A DNA stretch of 47,246 nt from Bacteroidota bacterium (GCA_013288485.1 JABDBW010000009.1:1-47246); one strand, 5' to 3'. Counted from the first letter of the stretch, positions 1 through 8,712 are shown. A program made the numbers and translations. The notes: generated from the letters alone by a model not told the origin.

Positions 1-1512
1 GCCGATCTTTTCAATGCTAACATAAATTTGTTTACAGTCCGGCGCATATTTAATAGCGTTGTTAACGAAATTAATAACCACCTGGTCAATCCGGCCGGCA
101 TCAGCATAGATCTGTAGTTCCTTATCGCCTTCGGTAATGATCTCGTACGAACCCGCTATCCGTATATGCTGGCAGCAATCGGCAACCATTTGGGCTATAG
201 TAAATGAAGTTTTATTCAAATGAAGCTGCCCTTCGTTCAGTTTATTGGTATTTAATAAATTTTCAAGGAGTGTAGTTACCCTTTCCATACTTTTATTTGC
301 CTGCTCTATCAGCTTCGTGAACATTTGATTAGGATTATCTTTCATCCTGTCCAATAACTGCAACGCAGCTTTTAGCGTGGTAATAGGCGTTTTCAGTTCA
401 TGGCTGGCTATGCTCATAAAATCATCCTTCTTTTTTAATAATTCTTTTGTAGCCTGGTCAAGTATTTTTTGTACCGTAATATCAACCGAAGTACCCACTA
501 AGCGATAGGCAACGCCTTCAGCATTAAAATAGGCCTTGCCTTTAAATTTAATCCATTTTATTTCTTCCTTAGTAGTTTCCGCAGTGCGGAACTCCATTTC
601 AAACTCCCCGTTATTTATACCTTTTAACGCCTGTTGTAATACTTCATCAATGTGGTTACTGTCTTCGGCATGTATCAGCGCTATAAAATGCGGGTAGTCA
701 ATATTAATTAATGGCTGCAGGCCAAACATTTCTTTACAACGGGGGTCTGATAGCAGTTCGCCGGTTAACGGGTTGTAATCCCAGGTACCCAATCCCGCGG
801 CATCAACGGCCAATTGCAGGCGGTCTTTACTTTCCTGGAATAAGAGCTCTATTTCGGCAAGGCCCTCTTCTATTTTCCGCTTATCGGTAATATCTTCAAT
901 ATCCAATAATATCAATTGCCCGCCATTCGCTTTATCCAGCTGGCGCGCGTTTAGGCTCATCACCCTGCGCCCAATAGATGGGAAGACGTGGGTAACTTCA
1001 AAATCATCAACTACTTTTTTTTGGGGAAGGATACTTTCCAGCAAATAACGCAGCTCGGGTATGTTCCATTGCTGGTTGCCCAAATCGAAAAAATAATGTC
1101 CCTCAGTATCAATTTCAGTTACATTAAATTTATTATAAAACCCGCTGGTACACCGCATAACCTTTAAATTCTTATCCATTACAATAAGGGGGTCGCGCAG
1201 GGTATTAATAATTCTTTCTGTATACGAAAGGTCATTCAGCTGCTGGTGGGCGAGGATCAGCTTGTCCTTTAGGTTATTTTTCGCTTTCGTAATATGTTCA
1301 ATATTCAGGCGTGCCAGTGCGAGCTCATTTTCCAGTTCCTCTATCAATATATCCTTGGTATTGGTCAGCAGGTCAATATCTGCCTGGCTGTATATCGGTT
1401 CCAAAGGCGCTACTTTTAACACAACCTCCAGCGTTTCTAAGGGTACTTCTCCAATTACAGGGATCTTAATGACTGACAATGCATCTTTTTCTAATTTTCT
1501 TATTTTACTCAT
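1..1512 (-). CDS. PAS-domain sensor histidine kinase, C-terminus cut by window edge
   Basis: Membrane-free sensor kinase; 504 codons are visible and the frame runs off the left edge. The start ATG at 1512 opens MSKIRKLEKDAL. Residues about 45-90 form a coiled-coil-like stretch. A first PAS domain (about 95-215) contains YFFDLGNQQWNIPELR and FPSIGRRVMSLNAR, which is typical of the PAS region found behind CheB-CheR fusion proteins. A second PAS (about 225-345) ends in GTSVDITVQK. A HisKA domain follows with the H-box SIASHELKTPITTL (His about 371) and then the N-box start VVINFVNNAIKYAP. The G boxes of the ATPase domain lie outside the window. The expected role is autophosphorylation on the His and transfer to a response regulator; signal and partner are unknown. 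It resembles the tail of a CheB/CheR-PAS-kinase protein without the chemotaxis enzymes. Confidence 0.88.
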   Translation of the reverse strand, partial: MSKIRKLEKDALSVIKIPVIGEVPLETLEVVLKVAPLEPIYSQADIDLLTNTKDILIEELENELALARLNIEHITKAKNNLKDKLILAHQQLNDLSYTERIINTLRDPLIVMDKNLKVMRCTSGFYNKFNVTEIDTEGHYFFDLGNQQWNIPELRYLLESILPQKKVVDDFEVTHVFPSIGRRVMSLNARQLDKANGGQLILLDIEDITDKRKIEEGLAEIELLFQESKDRLQLAVDAAGLGTWDYNPLTGELLSDPRCKEMFGLQPLINIDYPHFIALIHAEDSNHIDEVLQQALKGINNGEFEMEFRTAETTKEEIKWIKFKGKAYFNAEGVAYRLVGTSVDITVQKILDQATKELLKKKDDFMSIASHELKTPITTLKAALQLLDRMKDNPNQMFTKLIEQANKSMERVTTLLENLLNTNKLNEGQLHLNKTSFTIAQMVADCCQHIRIAGSYEIITEGDKELQIYADAGRIDQVVINFVNNAIKYAPDCKQIYVSIEKIG

Positions 1513-1610
1513 TAGTGTGGGGGATATAAATGGACATAGCAATATTGGGACGAAGCAATGAATAGAATAAGAAAATAATAATGAAAATATAAAAAGATGA
1601 GCTATTATGC

Positions 1611-1626
1611 ATAGTTGTACAACTAT
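1611..1626. promoter_or_regulatory. 16-bp perfect palindrome upstream of the sensor kinase
   Basis: ATAGTTGTACAACTAT is its own reverse complement. It sits about 100 bp upstream of the kinase start (1512) and downstream of the thioesterase stop (1726), in an AT-rich gap. Its size and position fit a dimeric regulator site, but no binding protein is indicated. Confidence 0.35.
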
Positions 1627-1725
1627 ACAAACTATAAATGAAAATGTTTTAATAAATAATATTAAATATTTTTCATTCGGGAAATCGCGACGTTTGGGAT
1701 AGGGGCGAAGTGGTTTGCGATATGG

Positions 1726-2172
1726 CTAATTCGTATTCAATATCAGCCTCGGCTCATCATATTCTATCATCCTTTTCCGTTCGATTCCGGGTATTTTAAC
1801 CGATTTATTGGCCGAATAATCATAACAGATACAAACCGTTTTGCCGGTAGTGCAAATTTCTTCGCCCTGCGGGGTGATCTTTACCAGTACGTGCATTACA
1901 TCAAAACTGCTGTTGCCAATGCGCACCACCCGCACGTAGCAGGCTATCTGGTCATGCAGGGTTACGGGTTTCAGGTAGTTTACTTCTGCCCGGCCCACAA
2001 TAATGCCGTTTTCGCTGAAATTCCAGTCGATAGCTTCTCTCCAGTAACTGAAACGGGCAATTTCAAAATAGGTAAGGTAGATGGCATTATTAACGTGCCC
2101 TACGGCATCAATATCCGAAAAGCGTATGGGTATATGGGTCTTGTATTTGTAATCGGTTAGTTTTTCAGCCAT
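1726..2172 (-). CDS. Acyl-CoA thioesterase, hotdog fold (4HBT/YbgC family)
   Basis: Predicted cytoplasmic enzyme of 148 aa that hydrolyses acyl-CoA thioesters. The family signature is clear near the N-terminus: RFSDIDAVGHVNNAIYLTYF at residues 17-36, where an Asp of the SDID segment is the usual catalytic residue and GHVNN lines the CoA pocket. The length matches the single-domain 4HBT family (130-150 aa). It starts at ATG 2172 and diverges from hsp20. The substrate cannot be told from sequence. It is probably a general housekeeping thioesterase rather than the Tol-Pal-linked YbgC, as no tol genes are nearby. Confidence 0.88.
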   Translation of the reverse strand: MAEKLTDYKYKTHIPIRFSDIDAVGHVNNAIYLTYFEIARFSYWREAIDWNFSENGIIVGRAEVNYLKPVTLHDQIACYVRVVRIGNSSFDVMHVLVKITPQGEEICTTGKTVCICYDYSANKSVKIPGIERKRMIEYDEPRLILNTN

Positions 2173-2292
2173 GAGGCGTCATTATGTCTGCTAATATTTT
2201 TGTAATGCGTCAAATTGTCTTTTACAACAGGCTAAAAAGCCGTTGGTCTGGCAATTGATGAACACATTGCGAAGTTAATAAAAGAAAAACTT

Positions 2293-2306
2293 AGGAGGAT
2301 ATAAAA
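2293..2306 (+). promoter_or_regulatory. Strong Shine-Dalgarno sequence of hsp20
   Basis: AGGAGG at 2293-2298 lies 8 nt before the ATG at 2307. Most genes here have only A-rich leaders, as is usual in Bacteroidota, so a full SD is exceptional in this window. Confidence 0.6.
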
Positions 2307-2744
2307 ATGACTTTAGTAAAATTTAACACGCAACGAAAGAATAATTTAGTAAACCCATTTTTTAATGATGTGTACTCATTATTAAACGATTCGTTTTTAA
2401 ACGAAAAATTAGCAACCCGTACACCATCGGTAAACATAACAGAAACTGATGCGCAATTTGAAGTTGAATTGGCTGTACCGGGTTTAAGCAAAGAAGATTT
2501 TAAGATCAACCTGGAAAAAGATGTATTAAGCGTTTCGGCCGAAAAGAAAACTGAAACCGTTGATGAAAACAAGAAATTTACCAAACGCGAATACAATTTT
2601 AATTCATTTTTAAGGTCATTTACTCTGCCCGAAAGCGCCGATCATTCAAAAATAAATGCTGATTATACTGCAGGAATTTTGAAACTGACCATCGCTAAAA
2701 AGAAAGAAGCTAAATCTCAGTCAAGGGAAATAGCTGTAAAATAA
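2307..2744 (+). CDS. Small heat-shock protein, Hsp20/alpha-crystallin family
   Basis: ATP-independent holdase chaperone of 145 aa that binds unfolding proteins in the cytoplasm. The alpha-crystallin domain spans about residues 38-135: it begins PSVNITETDAQFEVELAVPG and ends with the conserved AGILKLTIAKK strand. A C-terminal I-A-V (residues 142-144) matches the I-x-I/V motif used for oligomer assembly. The short N-terminal arm includes NPFFNDVYSLLND. It is monocistronic, with a perfect SD upstream and a hairpin terminator about 120 bp downstream. The strong SD suggests high or rapid expression; no HrcA/CIRCE-type element was seen. Confidence 0.95.
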   Translation: MTLVKFNTQRKNNLVNPFFNDVYSLLNDSFLNEKLATRTPSVNITETDAQFEVELAVPGLSKEDFKINLEKDVLSVSAEKKTETVDENKKFTKREYNFNSFLRSFTLPESADHSKINADYTAGILKLTIAKKKEAKSQSREIAVK

Positions 2745-2866
2745 GAATTAAGTCGGTGGATCCGAAACTCCGGAAAGTCGGGAAGGTTTTAATGAAGTAG
2801 CCCGGATTTCGGAAATACCGAAAAGAGAGTTTTCATAATAGTAATGTTGGTTTAGTTTGATGAGAG

Positions 2867-2899
2867 AAGGCCGTTCCATTTATGGGCGGCCTTTTTTTT
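2867..2899 (+). terminator. Rho-independent terminator after hsp20
   Basis: AAGGCCG (2867-2873) pairs with CGGCCTT (2887-2893) around a 13-nt loop, followed by a T run. Confidence 0.75.
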
Positions 2900-2951
2900 A
2901 TTGCGGAGTTCGGAAGTTCGAATGCGGAAGTAAAGGAAATTCGGACTGTGA

Positions 2952-2996
2952 AATGTTGAATGTGGAAGTTTTCATTTTCATTCCGCGTTCAACATT
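2952..2996. repeat. Imperfect inverted repeat abutting the yajQ 3' end
   Basis: AATGTTGAATGTGGAA (2952-2967) matches the reverse complement of TTCCGCGTTCAACATT (2981-2996) at 14 of 16 positions. The preceding 2905-2945 region carries related words (GCGGA, TTCGGAA, GAATGCGGAA) that mirror ATTCCGC words at 2980-3000. The array ends 15 bp from the yajQ stop codon. Confidence 0.6.
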
Positions 2997-3014
2997 CCGC
3001 AATGCGCATTCGCA

Positions 3015-3506
3015 TTAATCCCTCATATTAATATACTGCAATGGCTGGTCGAAACTTTCTTTGCGGCAAAGCGCGATAACAGCCTGCAGGTCGTCAATTT
3101 TTTTGGCCTGCACTCGTACCTGGTCATCCATAATGCTGGCTTGTACCTTTAAACCGCTGTCTTTTATTTTTTTAACAATTTTTTTAGCGGTATCCTGGTC
3201 AAGGCCCTGTTTTATCTTTATTTCTTTACGTATCATATTTCCTGACGCGACTACCTCTTTTCCAAAATCCATTGCCTTAGGATCAAGCTGCTGTTTTACC
3301 ATACGGCTTATAATAGCATCTTGTATGGCTTTAACACGCATATCGTTTTCAGTAACAATAGTAATTATGTTGGTTTTTTTGTCCAGGTCGATAGTGCTTT
3401 TTGAATCGTTAAAATCATACCGGTTCAGGATCTCTTTTTTGGCGATGTTGATGGCGTTATCCAGGGTTTGGCCGTCTATCTTGCTTACTATATCAAATGT
3501 TGGCAT
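3015..3506 (-). CDS. yajQ: YajQ family nucleotide-binding protein
   Basis: 163-aa soluble protein of the UPF0234/YajQ family, which folds as two RRM-like domains; some homologues bind cyclic di-GMP and act with transcription regulators. Conserved family text is visible at the start (PTFDIVSKIDGQTLDNAINIAKKEI, tyrosine-rich NRYDF), in the middle (FGKEVVASGNMIRKEIKIKQG) and near the end (DDQVRVQAKKIDDLQAVI). The length equals the family norm. It is a single-gene unit. Identification is firm; the ligand in this organism is inferred only from family members. Confidence 0.93.
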   Translation of the reverse strand: MPTFDIVSKIDGQTLDNAINIAKKEILNRYDFNDSKSTIDLDKKTNIITIVTENDMRVKAIQDAIISRMVKQQLDPKAMDFGKEVVASGNMIRKEIKIKQGLDQDTAKKIVKKIKDSGLKVQASIMDDQVRVQAKKIDDLQAVIALCRKESFDQPLQYINMRD

Positions 3507-3681
3507 AAGTAATTGGTTTATAATTGAAAAAGCAAAATTAAGGTAATGATTGTATTTATAAGTGTATAAATTAATTATTGGCTATTATTATGTAAAAGTG
3601 AACATAATATACCAATGAGTTAATATTAACTTAACAAATAAATAAGCAGATTTGCAAATAGTGCTGTAAAGCGCCTTTTAT

Positions 3682-5736
3682 ATGGATATTAAACGCGTAC
3701 CTTCTATTAACAGGGAAATAAGCTGGTTGTATTTTAATGAGCGTGTATTGCAGGAAGCCGCCGATCCCACTGTCCCGCTAATTGAACGAATAAAATTTTT
3801 AGCCATTTTTTCATCCAACCTCGATGAATTTTACCGTGTAAGGGTAGCCACTTTGAGCCGTCTTACTAATTTAAATGAGAAGGCTAAAGAGATTTTGGGC
3901 TATAACCCCAAAAAGGTACTTAACCAGATAAAAAATATTGTAGTAAAGCAGGAACGCAAGTTTAATAACCTGTATGAGAACATTATTGTTAAGCAGCTTG
4001 CCGAAGAAAAAATATTCCTGCTGAACGATAAACAGCTTAATGTTGCAAGGGGTGCATTTGTAAAAACATATTTTCGCGAAAAATTATTGGCCACCCTCGT
4101 ACCTATAATGCTTGATAATACTACGGTATTACCCGAACTGCGCGATCGGTCCATCTATTTTTTTGTAAAGTTAATTAAAGAAAAAAAATCAACCTACGCT
4201 TTAATTGAGATACCCGATAGCCTTTCAAGGTTCATTGTGTTGCCCGAAACTCACGACCTGAGATTCATTATTTTACTGGATGATATTATACGGTATAGCC
4301 TGGAGGATATATTTTTCATATTCGAGCACGACAGTATAGAGGCTTATTCCATACAGCTTACCCGCGATGCCGAGCTTGACCTGGATAAAGAAGTAAGCGA
4401 AAAGTTTATTGATTCTTTATCAAAAAGTCTCCAAAAAAGGCGCAAGGGCAAACCCATGCGTTTGCTTTATGATTCGGACATGCCGCTGGATATGTTAAAA
4501 TACCTGGTTAGCAAAATGGGTTTACATGGCGAGAGCCTTATACCTGGCAATCGTTACCATAATTTTAAAAATTTTATCTCCTTTCCCAATGTGGGCCGCC
4601 CCGAGTTGCAGTACGTAAAATACACCCCGTTACCTGTCGATGGTCTTACGTTTGATAAAAGTCTAATGGCCATGATAGCCAAACAAGATTACCTGATCAA
4701 TACCCCATACCAGGCGTACGATTATGTTATCCACTTTTTGCGGGAAGCGGCAATTGACCCTAAAGTTAAAGAGATCAGCATAGCCGTATACCGGGTAGCG
4801 GAAAATTCAAGGATAATGCACGCGTTGATCAATGCTGCAAAAAACGGAAAAAAAGTAACCTGTTTGGTTGAGCTAAGGGCGCGTTTTGACGAACAAAACA
4901 ATATCACCTGGAGCCGCAGACTGGAAGAAGAAGGCGTAAATGTGTTATATGGTATTGAAGATTATAAGGTACACGCAAAAATATGCCTCGTAAGCCGGGC
5001 CGAAAAGGATAAGACGGCATATTACGCCTGCCTCTCCACCGGGAATTACAATGAGAAAACAGCACAGGTTTATGCCGACCATACCTTGCTCACGGTTAAT
5101 AAAAAAATAACTGCCGACCTGGTAAGTATTTTTAAAGCGCTAAATAAAAACACGCTGCCTAAAGGATTGAAAAGTTTGATCGTATCGCCAATTGATTCAC
5201 GGCAGGCTATTAATAAGCTGATTGATAATGAAATAAAGAATGCCAAAGCGAAAAAACCGGCCTACATGATCCTGAAAATGAATAGCCTGGCTGATGAACA
5301 GTTAATACTGAAATTATACCAGGCCAGCAACGCGGGGGTAAAAATTAATATGATAATAAGAGGAATGTGCTGCCTGGTACCGGGAATAAAAGGTTATAGT
5401 GAAAATATTGAAATAGTAAGCATAATTGATAAATACCTGGAGCATTCAAGGGTACATATTTACTGTAACGGGGGCAATGAACTAATGTATTTAACATCAG
5501 CCGACTTTATGTCAAGAAACATAGACAGCCGCGTTGAAGTTGGCTTCCCCATCTATGATAAAGATATAAAGAAAGAAATAAGGGATATTATTGATATTCA
5601 GTTAAACGATAATACCAAAGCGCGTGAAATTAACAGCCAGAATACCAATAAATATCATAAAACCAGCTCAGCTTTACCTGTTAGGGCACAAATTGACACT
5701 TACAATTACCTGAAAAACAAAAACAAAACAAATTGA
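3682..5736 (+). CDS. ppk1: Polyphosphate kinase 1
   Basis: Reversible synthesis of inorganic polyphosphate from ATP. The 684 aa are full length. The N domain carries the SSNLDEFYRVRV motif (about 50-60). The catalytic core contains DYKVHAKICLV with His about 431, the expected phosphohistidine, and a second conserved His in YLEHSRVHIY (about 588). STGNYNEKTAQVYADHTLL is the usual motif between them. The start ATG at 3682 gives MDIKRVPSINREISWLYFNERVLQEA, matching the family N-terminus. The stop overlaps the start of the ppx-like gene by 4 nt, so synthesis and degradation of polyphosphate are translationally linked. A 12-bp palindrome, GTTAATATTAAC (3619-3630), lies upstream. Confidence 0.96.
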   Translation: MDIKRVPSINREISWLYFNERVLQEAADPTVPLIERIKFLAIFSSNLDEFYRVRVATLSRLTNLNEKAKEILGYNPKKVLNQIKNIVVKQERKFNNLYENIIVKQLAEEKIFLLNDKQLNVARGAFVKTYFREKLLATLVPIMLDNTTVLPELRDRSIYFFVKLIKEKKSTYALIEIPDSLSRFIVLPETHDLRFIILLDDIIRYSLEDIFFIFEHDSIEAYSIQLTRDAELDLDKEVSEKFIDSLSKSLQKRRKGKPMRLLYDSDMPLDMLKYLVSKMGLHGESLIPGNRYHNFKNFISFPNVGRPELQYVKYTPLPVDGLTFDKSLMAMIAKQDYLINTPYQAYDYVIHFLREAAIDPKVKEISIAVYRVAENSRIMHALINAAKNGKKVTCLVELRARFDEQNNITWSRRLEEEGVNVLYGIEDYKVHAKICLVSRAEKDKTAYYACLSTGNYNEKTAQVYADHTLLTVNKKITADLVSIFKALNKNTLPKGLKSLIVSPIDSRQAINKLIDNEIKNAKAKKPAYMILKMNSLADEQLILKLYQASNAGVKINMIIRGMCCLVPGIKGYSENIEIVSIIDKYLEHSRVHIYCNGGNELMYLTSADFMSRNIDSRVEVGFPIYDKDIKKEIRDIIDIQLNDNTKAREINSQNTNKYHKTSSALPVRAQIDTYNYLKNKNKTN

Positions 5737-6620
5737 GATACGCAGCAATAGACATAGGTTCAAATGCGGTAAGGTTACTTATTGCTGAAATTATTGAGAA
5801 CGACGGATCGATCTCCTTTAAAAAAAATACACTGATCCGCGTTCCGTTACGTTTGGGTGACGACGCGTTTTTACATCAGCATATATCCGATAAAAAAACT
5901 GATGACCTGGTAAAGACTATGCTTGCTTTCCGCAACTTGATGGATGTATATAAGGTAGTTGATTATATGGCCTGTGCTACGTCGGCTATGCGCGAAGCAA
6001 AAAATGGCAGTGAAGTAGTAAAAAAAGTAAAAGAACAGGCAAATGTTGACCTCGAAATTGTTCACGGCCAGGCCGAAGCCAGTATTATATATGCCAGTCA
6101 TGCAGAAAAAAACATTGATAAAAATAAAAATTACTTATATATCGATGTAGGTGGGGGCAGTACCGAGCTTTCCCTGTTTTCATCGGGTGAACTGATCGCT
6201 TCAAAATCCTTCAACATTGGTACCATACGCATACTGGATAACCAGGATACCGACGAAACATGGGACGCGATGAAGAATTTTATACGCGAGCATACCCGTC
6301 ACTTTAAAGACATATCAGGCATCGGCACCGGTGGCAATATTAATAAATTGTATAAATTATCCGACGAAAAGGAAAAGACCCCCTTGTCGTTTAGCAAACT
6401 CAAATCGCTTTATAATTACCTGGATTCGTTTTCGCTGAAAGACCGCATAAATGTACTGGGTTTAAGCCAGGACAGGGCCGATGTTATTATACCGGCTTGC
6501 GAAATATACCTCGCTGTAATGAAATGGGCCGGTATTAAAAGCATATATGTGCCCAGCGTTGGTATGGTTGATGGTATTATCCAAACTTTGATCGATAAAA
6601 ATTTTGCAAATAAGCGTTAA
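5733..6620 (+). CDS. Ppx/GppA family exopolyphosphatase
   Basis: Actin-like ATPase-fold phosphatase that releases phosphate from polyphosphate or hydrolyses pppGpp. The N-terminal phosphate-binding motif YAAIDIGSNAVRLLI follows the start directly, and the second nucleotide motif DVGGGSTEL is at about 135. Only 295 aa are present, so the C-terminal HD-like domain of E. coli Ppx/GppA (about 500 aa) is absent, as in short Bacteroidota members. The start is a TTG at 5733, nested in the ppk1 stop (TTGA), because no ATG precedes the invariant DIGSN motif. The coupling to ppk1 supports a role on polyphosphate, though pppGpp hydrolysis cannot be excluded. Confidence 0.92.
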   Translation: MRYAAIDIGSNAVRLLIAEIIENDGSISFKKNTLIRVPLRLGDDAFLHQHISDKKTDDLVKTMLAFRNLMDVYKVVDYMACATSAMREAKNGSEVVKKVKEQANVDLEIVHGQAEASIIYASHAEKNIDKNKNYLYIDVGGGSTELSLFSSGELIASKSFNIGTIRILDNQDTDETWDAMKNFIREHTRHFKDISGIGTGGNINKLYKLSDEKEKTPLSFSKLKSLYNYLDSFSLKDRINVLGLSQDRADVIIPACEIYLAVMKWAGIKSIYVPSVGMVDGIIQTLIDKNFANKR

Positions 6621-6661
6621 ATTAATTTTAATAAATTGTTTAATTATTAAAAAACTGTTAT

Positions 6662-6669
6662 TACATTTG
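6662..6669 (+). promoter_or_regulatory. Bacteroidota-type -7 box before candidate small RNA
   Basis: TACATTTG matches the TAnnTTTG -7 consensus. A TTG lies at 6636-6638, but the 23-nt spacing is longer than the usual 19-20, so the -33 element is uncertain. Confidence 0.4.
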
Positions 6670-6673
6670 TATT

Positions 6674-6741
6674 GCCCTCTCAAAGGGCATGTTTTTCATA
6701 GGTAGATGTAGGGTCGGGTACTTGTTATTCGACCCTTTTTT
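6674..6741 (+). ncRNA. Candidate small RNA between ppx and ubiX
   Basis: No ORF fits here. A -7 box at 6662-6669 would start transcription near 6674, exactly at a 5' hairpin GCCCT/AGGGC (6674-6678 with 6684-6688). After about 20 unpaired nt comes a terminator hairpin, AGGGTCG/CGACCCT (6710-6716 with 6730-6736), with a T run. The product would be about 65-70 nt. It could instead be the 3' leader and terminator of the ppk1-ppx transcript. I do not recognise a known RNA family. Confidence 0.35.
6710..6741 (+). terminator. Rho-independent terminator after ppx / candidate sRNA
   Basis: AGGGTCG (6710-6716) pairs with CGACCCT (6730-6736) around a 13-nt loop and is followed by six T residues. Confidence 0.75.
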
Positions 6742-6785
6742 GTGCCCGTAACTTTCACCACCTTTGTTTGTTGAATCTTTTTGTA

Positions 6786-7349
6786 ATGAAGAAAAAAATT
6801 ATCGTTGCCGTTACCGGCGCCAGCGGCGCCATATATGCCCGGTTATTGCTGGATAAATTGCAGCAGCTAAACAGCCAGATTGCAGAGGTGGCTGTTGTAA
6901 TGTCGGACAATGCAAAACAGGTATGGCAATTTGAACTGGATAATGAGGATTATACCCGGTATCCCTATAAATTTTATGCTAAAAATGATTTTATGGCGCC
7001 CTTTGCCTCCGGCTCTGCAAAGTTTGATACCATGATCGTTATACCCTGCTCAATGGGCACTTTGGGAAGGATTGCTTCGGGTGTATCAGACGATTTGATC
7101 GGCCGCGCAGCGGATGTTATCCTCAAAGAACGCCGAAATCTTATATTAGTGGCCCGCGATATGCCGCTTAATTTAATCCATATCCGCAATATGGCAACCG
7201 TTACAGAGGCGGGTGGGATAATTTGCCCGGCGGTGCCGTCCTATTACAGCAAACCGCAAACTGTTGATGAGGTGGCTTTAACGGTGGTGAACCGGGTTAT
7301 TGATTTGATGGGATTGTACGATGAAAGTTATAGGTGGATGTCTGAATAG
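6786..7349 (+). CDS. ubiX: Flavin prenyltransferase, UbiX family
   Basis: Makes prenylated FMN from dimethylallyl phosphate and FMN, the cofactor of UbiD-type decarboxylases. Family motifs: VAVTGASGAIYARLL at the FMN site, PCSMGTLGRIASGVSDDLIGRAADV, ERRNLILVARDMPLN and the AGGIICPAVPSYY loop. The length is 187 aa from the ATG at 6786. An upstream in-frame TTG would add six residues before MKKKIIVAVTG, but homologues begin at this Met. No ubiD is in the window. Since most Bacteroidota make menaquinone, it probably serves a menaquinone-type or other UbiD-like decarboxylase. Confidence 0.93.
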   Translation: MKKKIIVAVTGASGAIYARLLLDKLQQLNSQIAEVAVVMSDNAKQVWQFELDNEDYTRYPYKFYAKNDFMAPFASGSAKFDTMIVIPCSMGTLGRIASGVSDDLIGRAADVILKERRNLILVARDMPLNLIHIRNMATVTEAGGIICPAVPSYYSKPQTVDEVALTVVNRVIDLMGLYDESYRWMSE

Positions 7350-7374
7350 CTAACCAACTAATCTCTAAAAAACT

Positions 7375-7382
7375 TATCTTTG
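7375..7382 (+). promoter_or_regulatory. -7 promoter box of mtaB
   Basis: TATCTTTG matches TAnnTTTG and ends 10 nt before the mtaB ATG, which implies a very short 5' leader. No convincing -33 TTG was seen. Confidence 0.45.
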
Positions 7383-7392
7383 CACCCGAAAA

Positions 7393-8712
7393 ATGAACAA
7401 AAAAGTCGCATTTTATACGCTGGGTTGCAAACTCAATTATTCGGAAACATCAACGCTTGGCCGGTTGTTCAGCAATGCCGGTTTTGATACCGTTGATTTT
7501 ACCGATACGCCCGATGTATATGTGATAAACACCTGCTCGGTAACAGATAATGCCGATAAAAAGTGCAAAAAAATAGTCAGGGAAGCATTGAAAGTGTCAC
7601 CACATGCCTATGTAACCATTGTAGGTTGTTATGCGCAATTAAAACCCGTAGAAATAGCCAACATCCCCGGCGTAGATATGGTTTTAGGCGCTGCGGAAAA
7701 ATTTCAGATCATCGACCATATTACCGATCTAACTAAAAAGCCTAAAGCGCTGGTCTATAACCAGCCTGTTTCAGAAGCCAACCGTTTTGTTCCTGCTTAT
7801 TCATTCGGCGACCGTACCCGTACTTTTTTAAAAGTTCAGGATGGCTGCGATTATTCCTGTTCGTTTTGTACCATCCCGCTGGCCCGTGGCAGCAGCCGCA
7901 GCGATACTATTGAAAGCGTGATTGAACAGGCCGAACAAATTGCCGCTTCAGGCGTAAAAGAAATTGTATTGACCGGGGTTAACCTGGGCGATTTCGGCAT
8001 TATAAACGGCAAACGCGAAACCCGTTTTTTCGACCTGGTTAAAGCATTAGACAGGGTAGAGGGCATTGACCGCATTCGCATATCGTCCATCGAACCTAAT
8101 TTGCTGACGGATGAGATCATTGAATTTGTAGCTGCTTCTAAACGGTTTGTGCCGCATTTTCATATCCCGCTGCAATCGGGCTCCGCTAAAATTTTAAGCA
8201 TGATGCGCCGCAGGTATAAACGCGAATTATATGCTGAAAGGGTTACTAAAATAAAACAATTAATGCCTGATTGCTGCATTGGCGTTGACGTAATAGTGGG
8301 CTTTCCCGGTGAAACAAGGGAAGATTTTATTGATACGTACAATTTTTTGAATGAACTGGATATAGCCTACCTGCACGTATTCACCTATTCGGAAAGGGAA
8401 AATACATTGGCTGCCGAAATGAGCGACGTTGTACCCGGCTCAACAAGAGCTGACAGGAGCAAGATGCTGCACATTTTATCCGACAAAAAACGCAGGGCTT
8501 TTTATGATACCCAATTAGGCAAATCAGAAGAAGTTTTATTTGAAGGTGATATTAAAGATGGCTTTATGCACGGCTTTACCCGCAACTACATAAAAGTAAA
8601 AACCAAATTCGACCCGGTATTGGTAAATGAACTAAAAACCGTGTGTTTAACAAAAATTTCACTCGATGGTGATGTTGAAATAACCGAAAGCGAAGAAATA
8701 TTAGTACATTAA
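7393..8712 (+). CDS. mtaB: tRNA t6A37 methylthiotransferase MtaB
   Basis: Radical-SAM enzyme that converts t6A37 to ms2t6A in ANN-decoding tRNAs. The 439 aa show the N-terminal UPF0004 domain beginning VAFYTLGCKLNYSET (first Cys), with NTCSV and VGCYAQ supplying the other ligands of the auxiliary cluster. The radical-SAM motif C152-x3-C156-x2-C159 lies in DGCDYSCSFCTIPLARG. A C-terminal TRAM-like segment spans about 375-435. GCKLNYSET and SFCTIPLARGSSRS are typical of MtaB rather than MiaB or RimO. It is preceded by its own -7 box and followed 31 bp later by lgt. Confidence 0.94.
   Translation: MNKKVAFYTLGCKLNYSETSTLGRLFSNAGFDTVDFTDTPDVYVINTCSVTDNADKKCKKIVREALKVSPHAYVTIVGCYAQLKPVEIANIPGVDMVLGAAEKFQIIDHITDLTKKPKALVYNQPVSEANRFVPAYSFGDRTRTFLKVQDGCDYSCSFCTIPLARGSSRSDTIESVIEQAEQIAASGVKEIVLTGVNLGDFGIINGKRETRFFDLVKALDRVEGIDRIRISSIEPNLLTDEIIEFVAASKRFVPHFHIPLQSGSAKILSMMRRRYKRELYAERVTKIKQLMPDCCIGVDVIVGFPGETREDFIDTYNFLNELDIAYLHVFTYSERENTLAAEMSDVVPGSTRADRSKMLHILSDKKRRAFYDTQLGKSEEVLFEGDIKDGFMHGFTRNYIKVKTKFDPVLVNELKTVCLTKISLDGDVEITESEEILVH

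Noticed and set aside
3061..3546. 161-codon plus-strand ORF opposite yajQ
   Set aside because: It is the antisense shadow of a well-conserved gene and shows biased, implausible composition.
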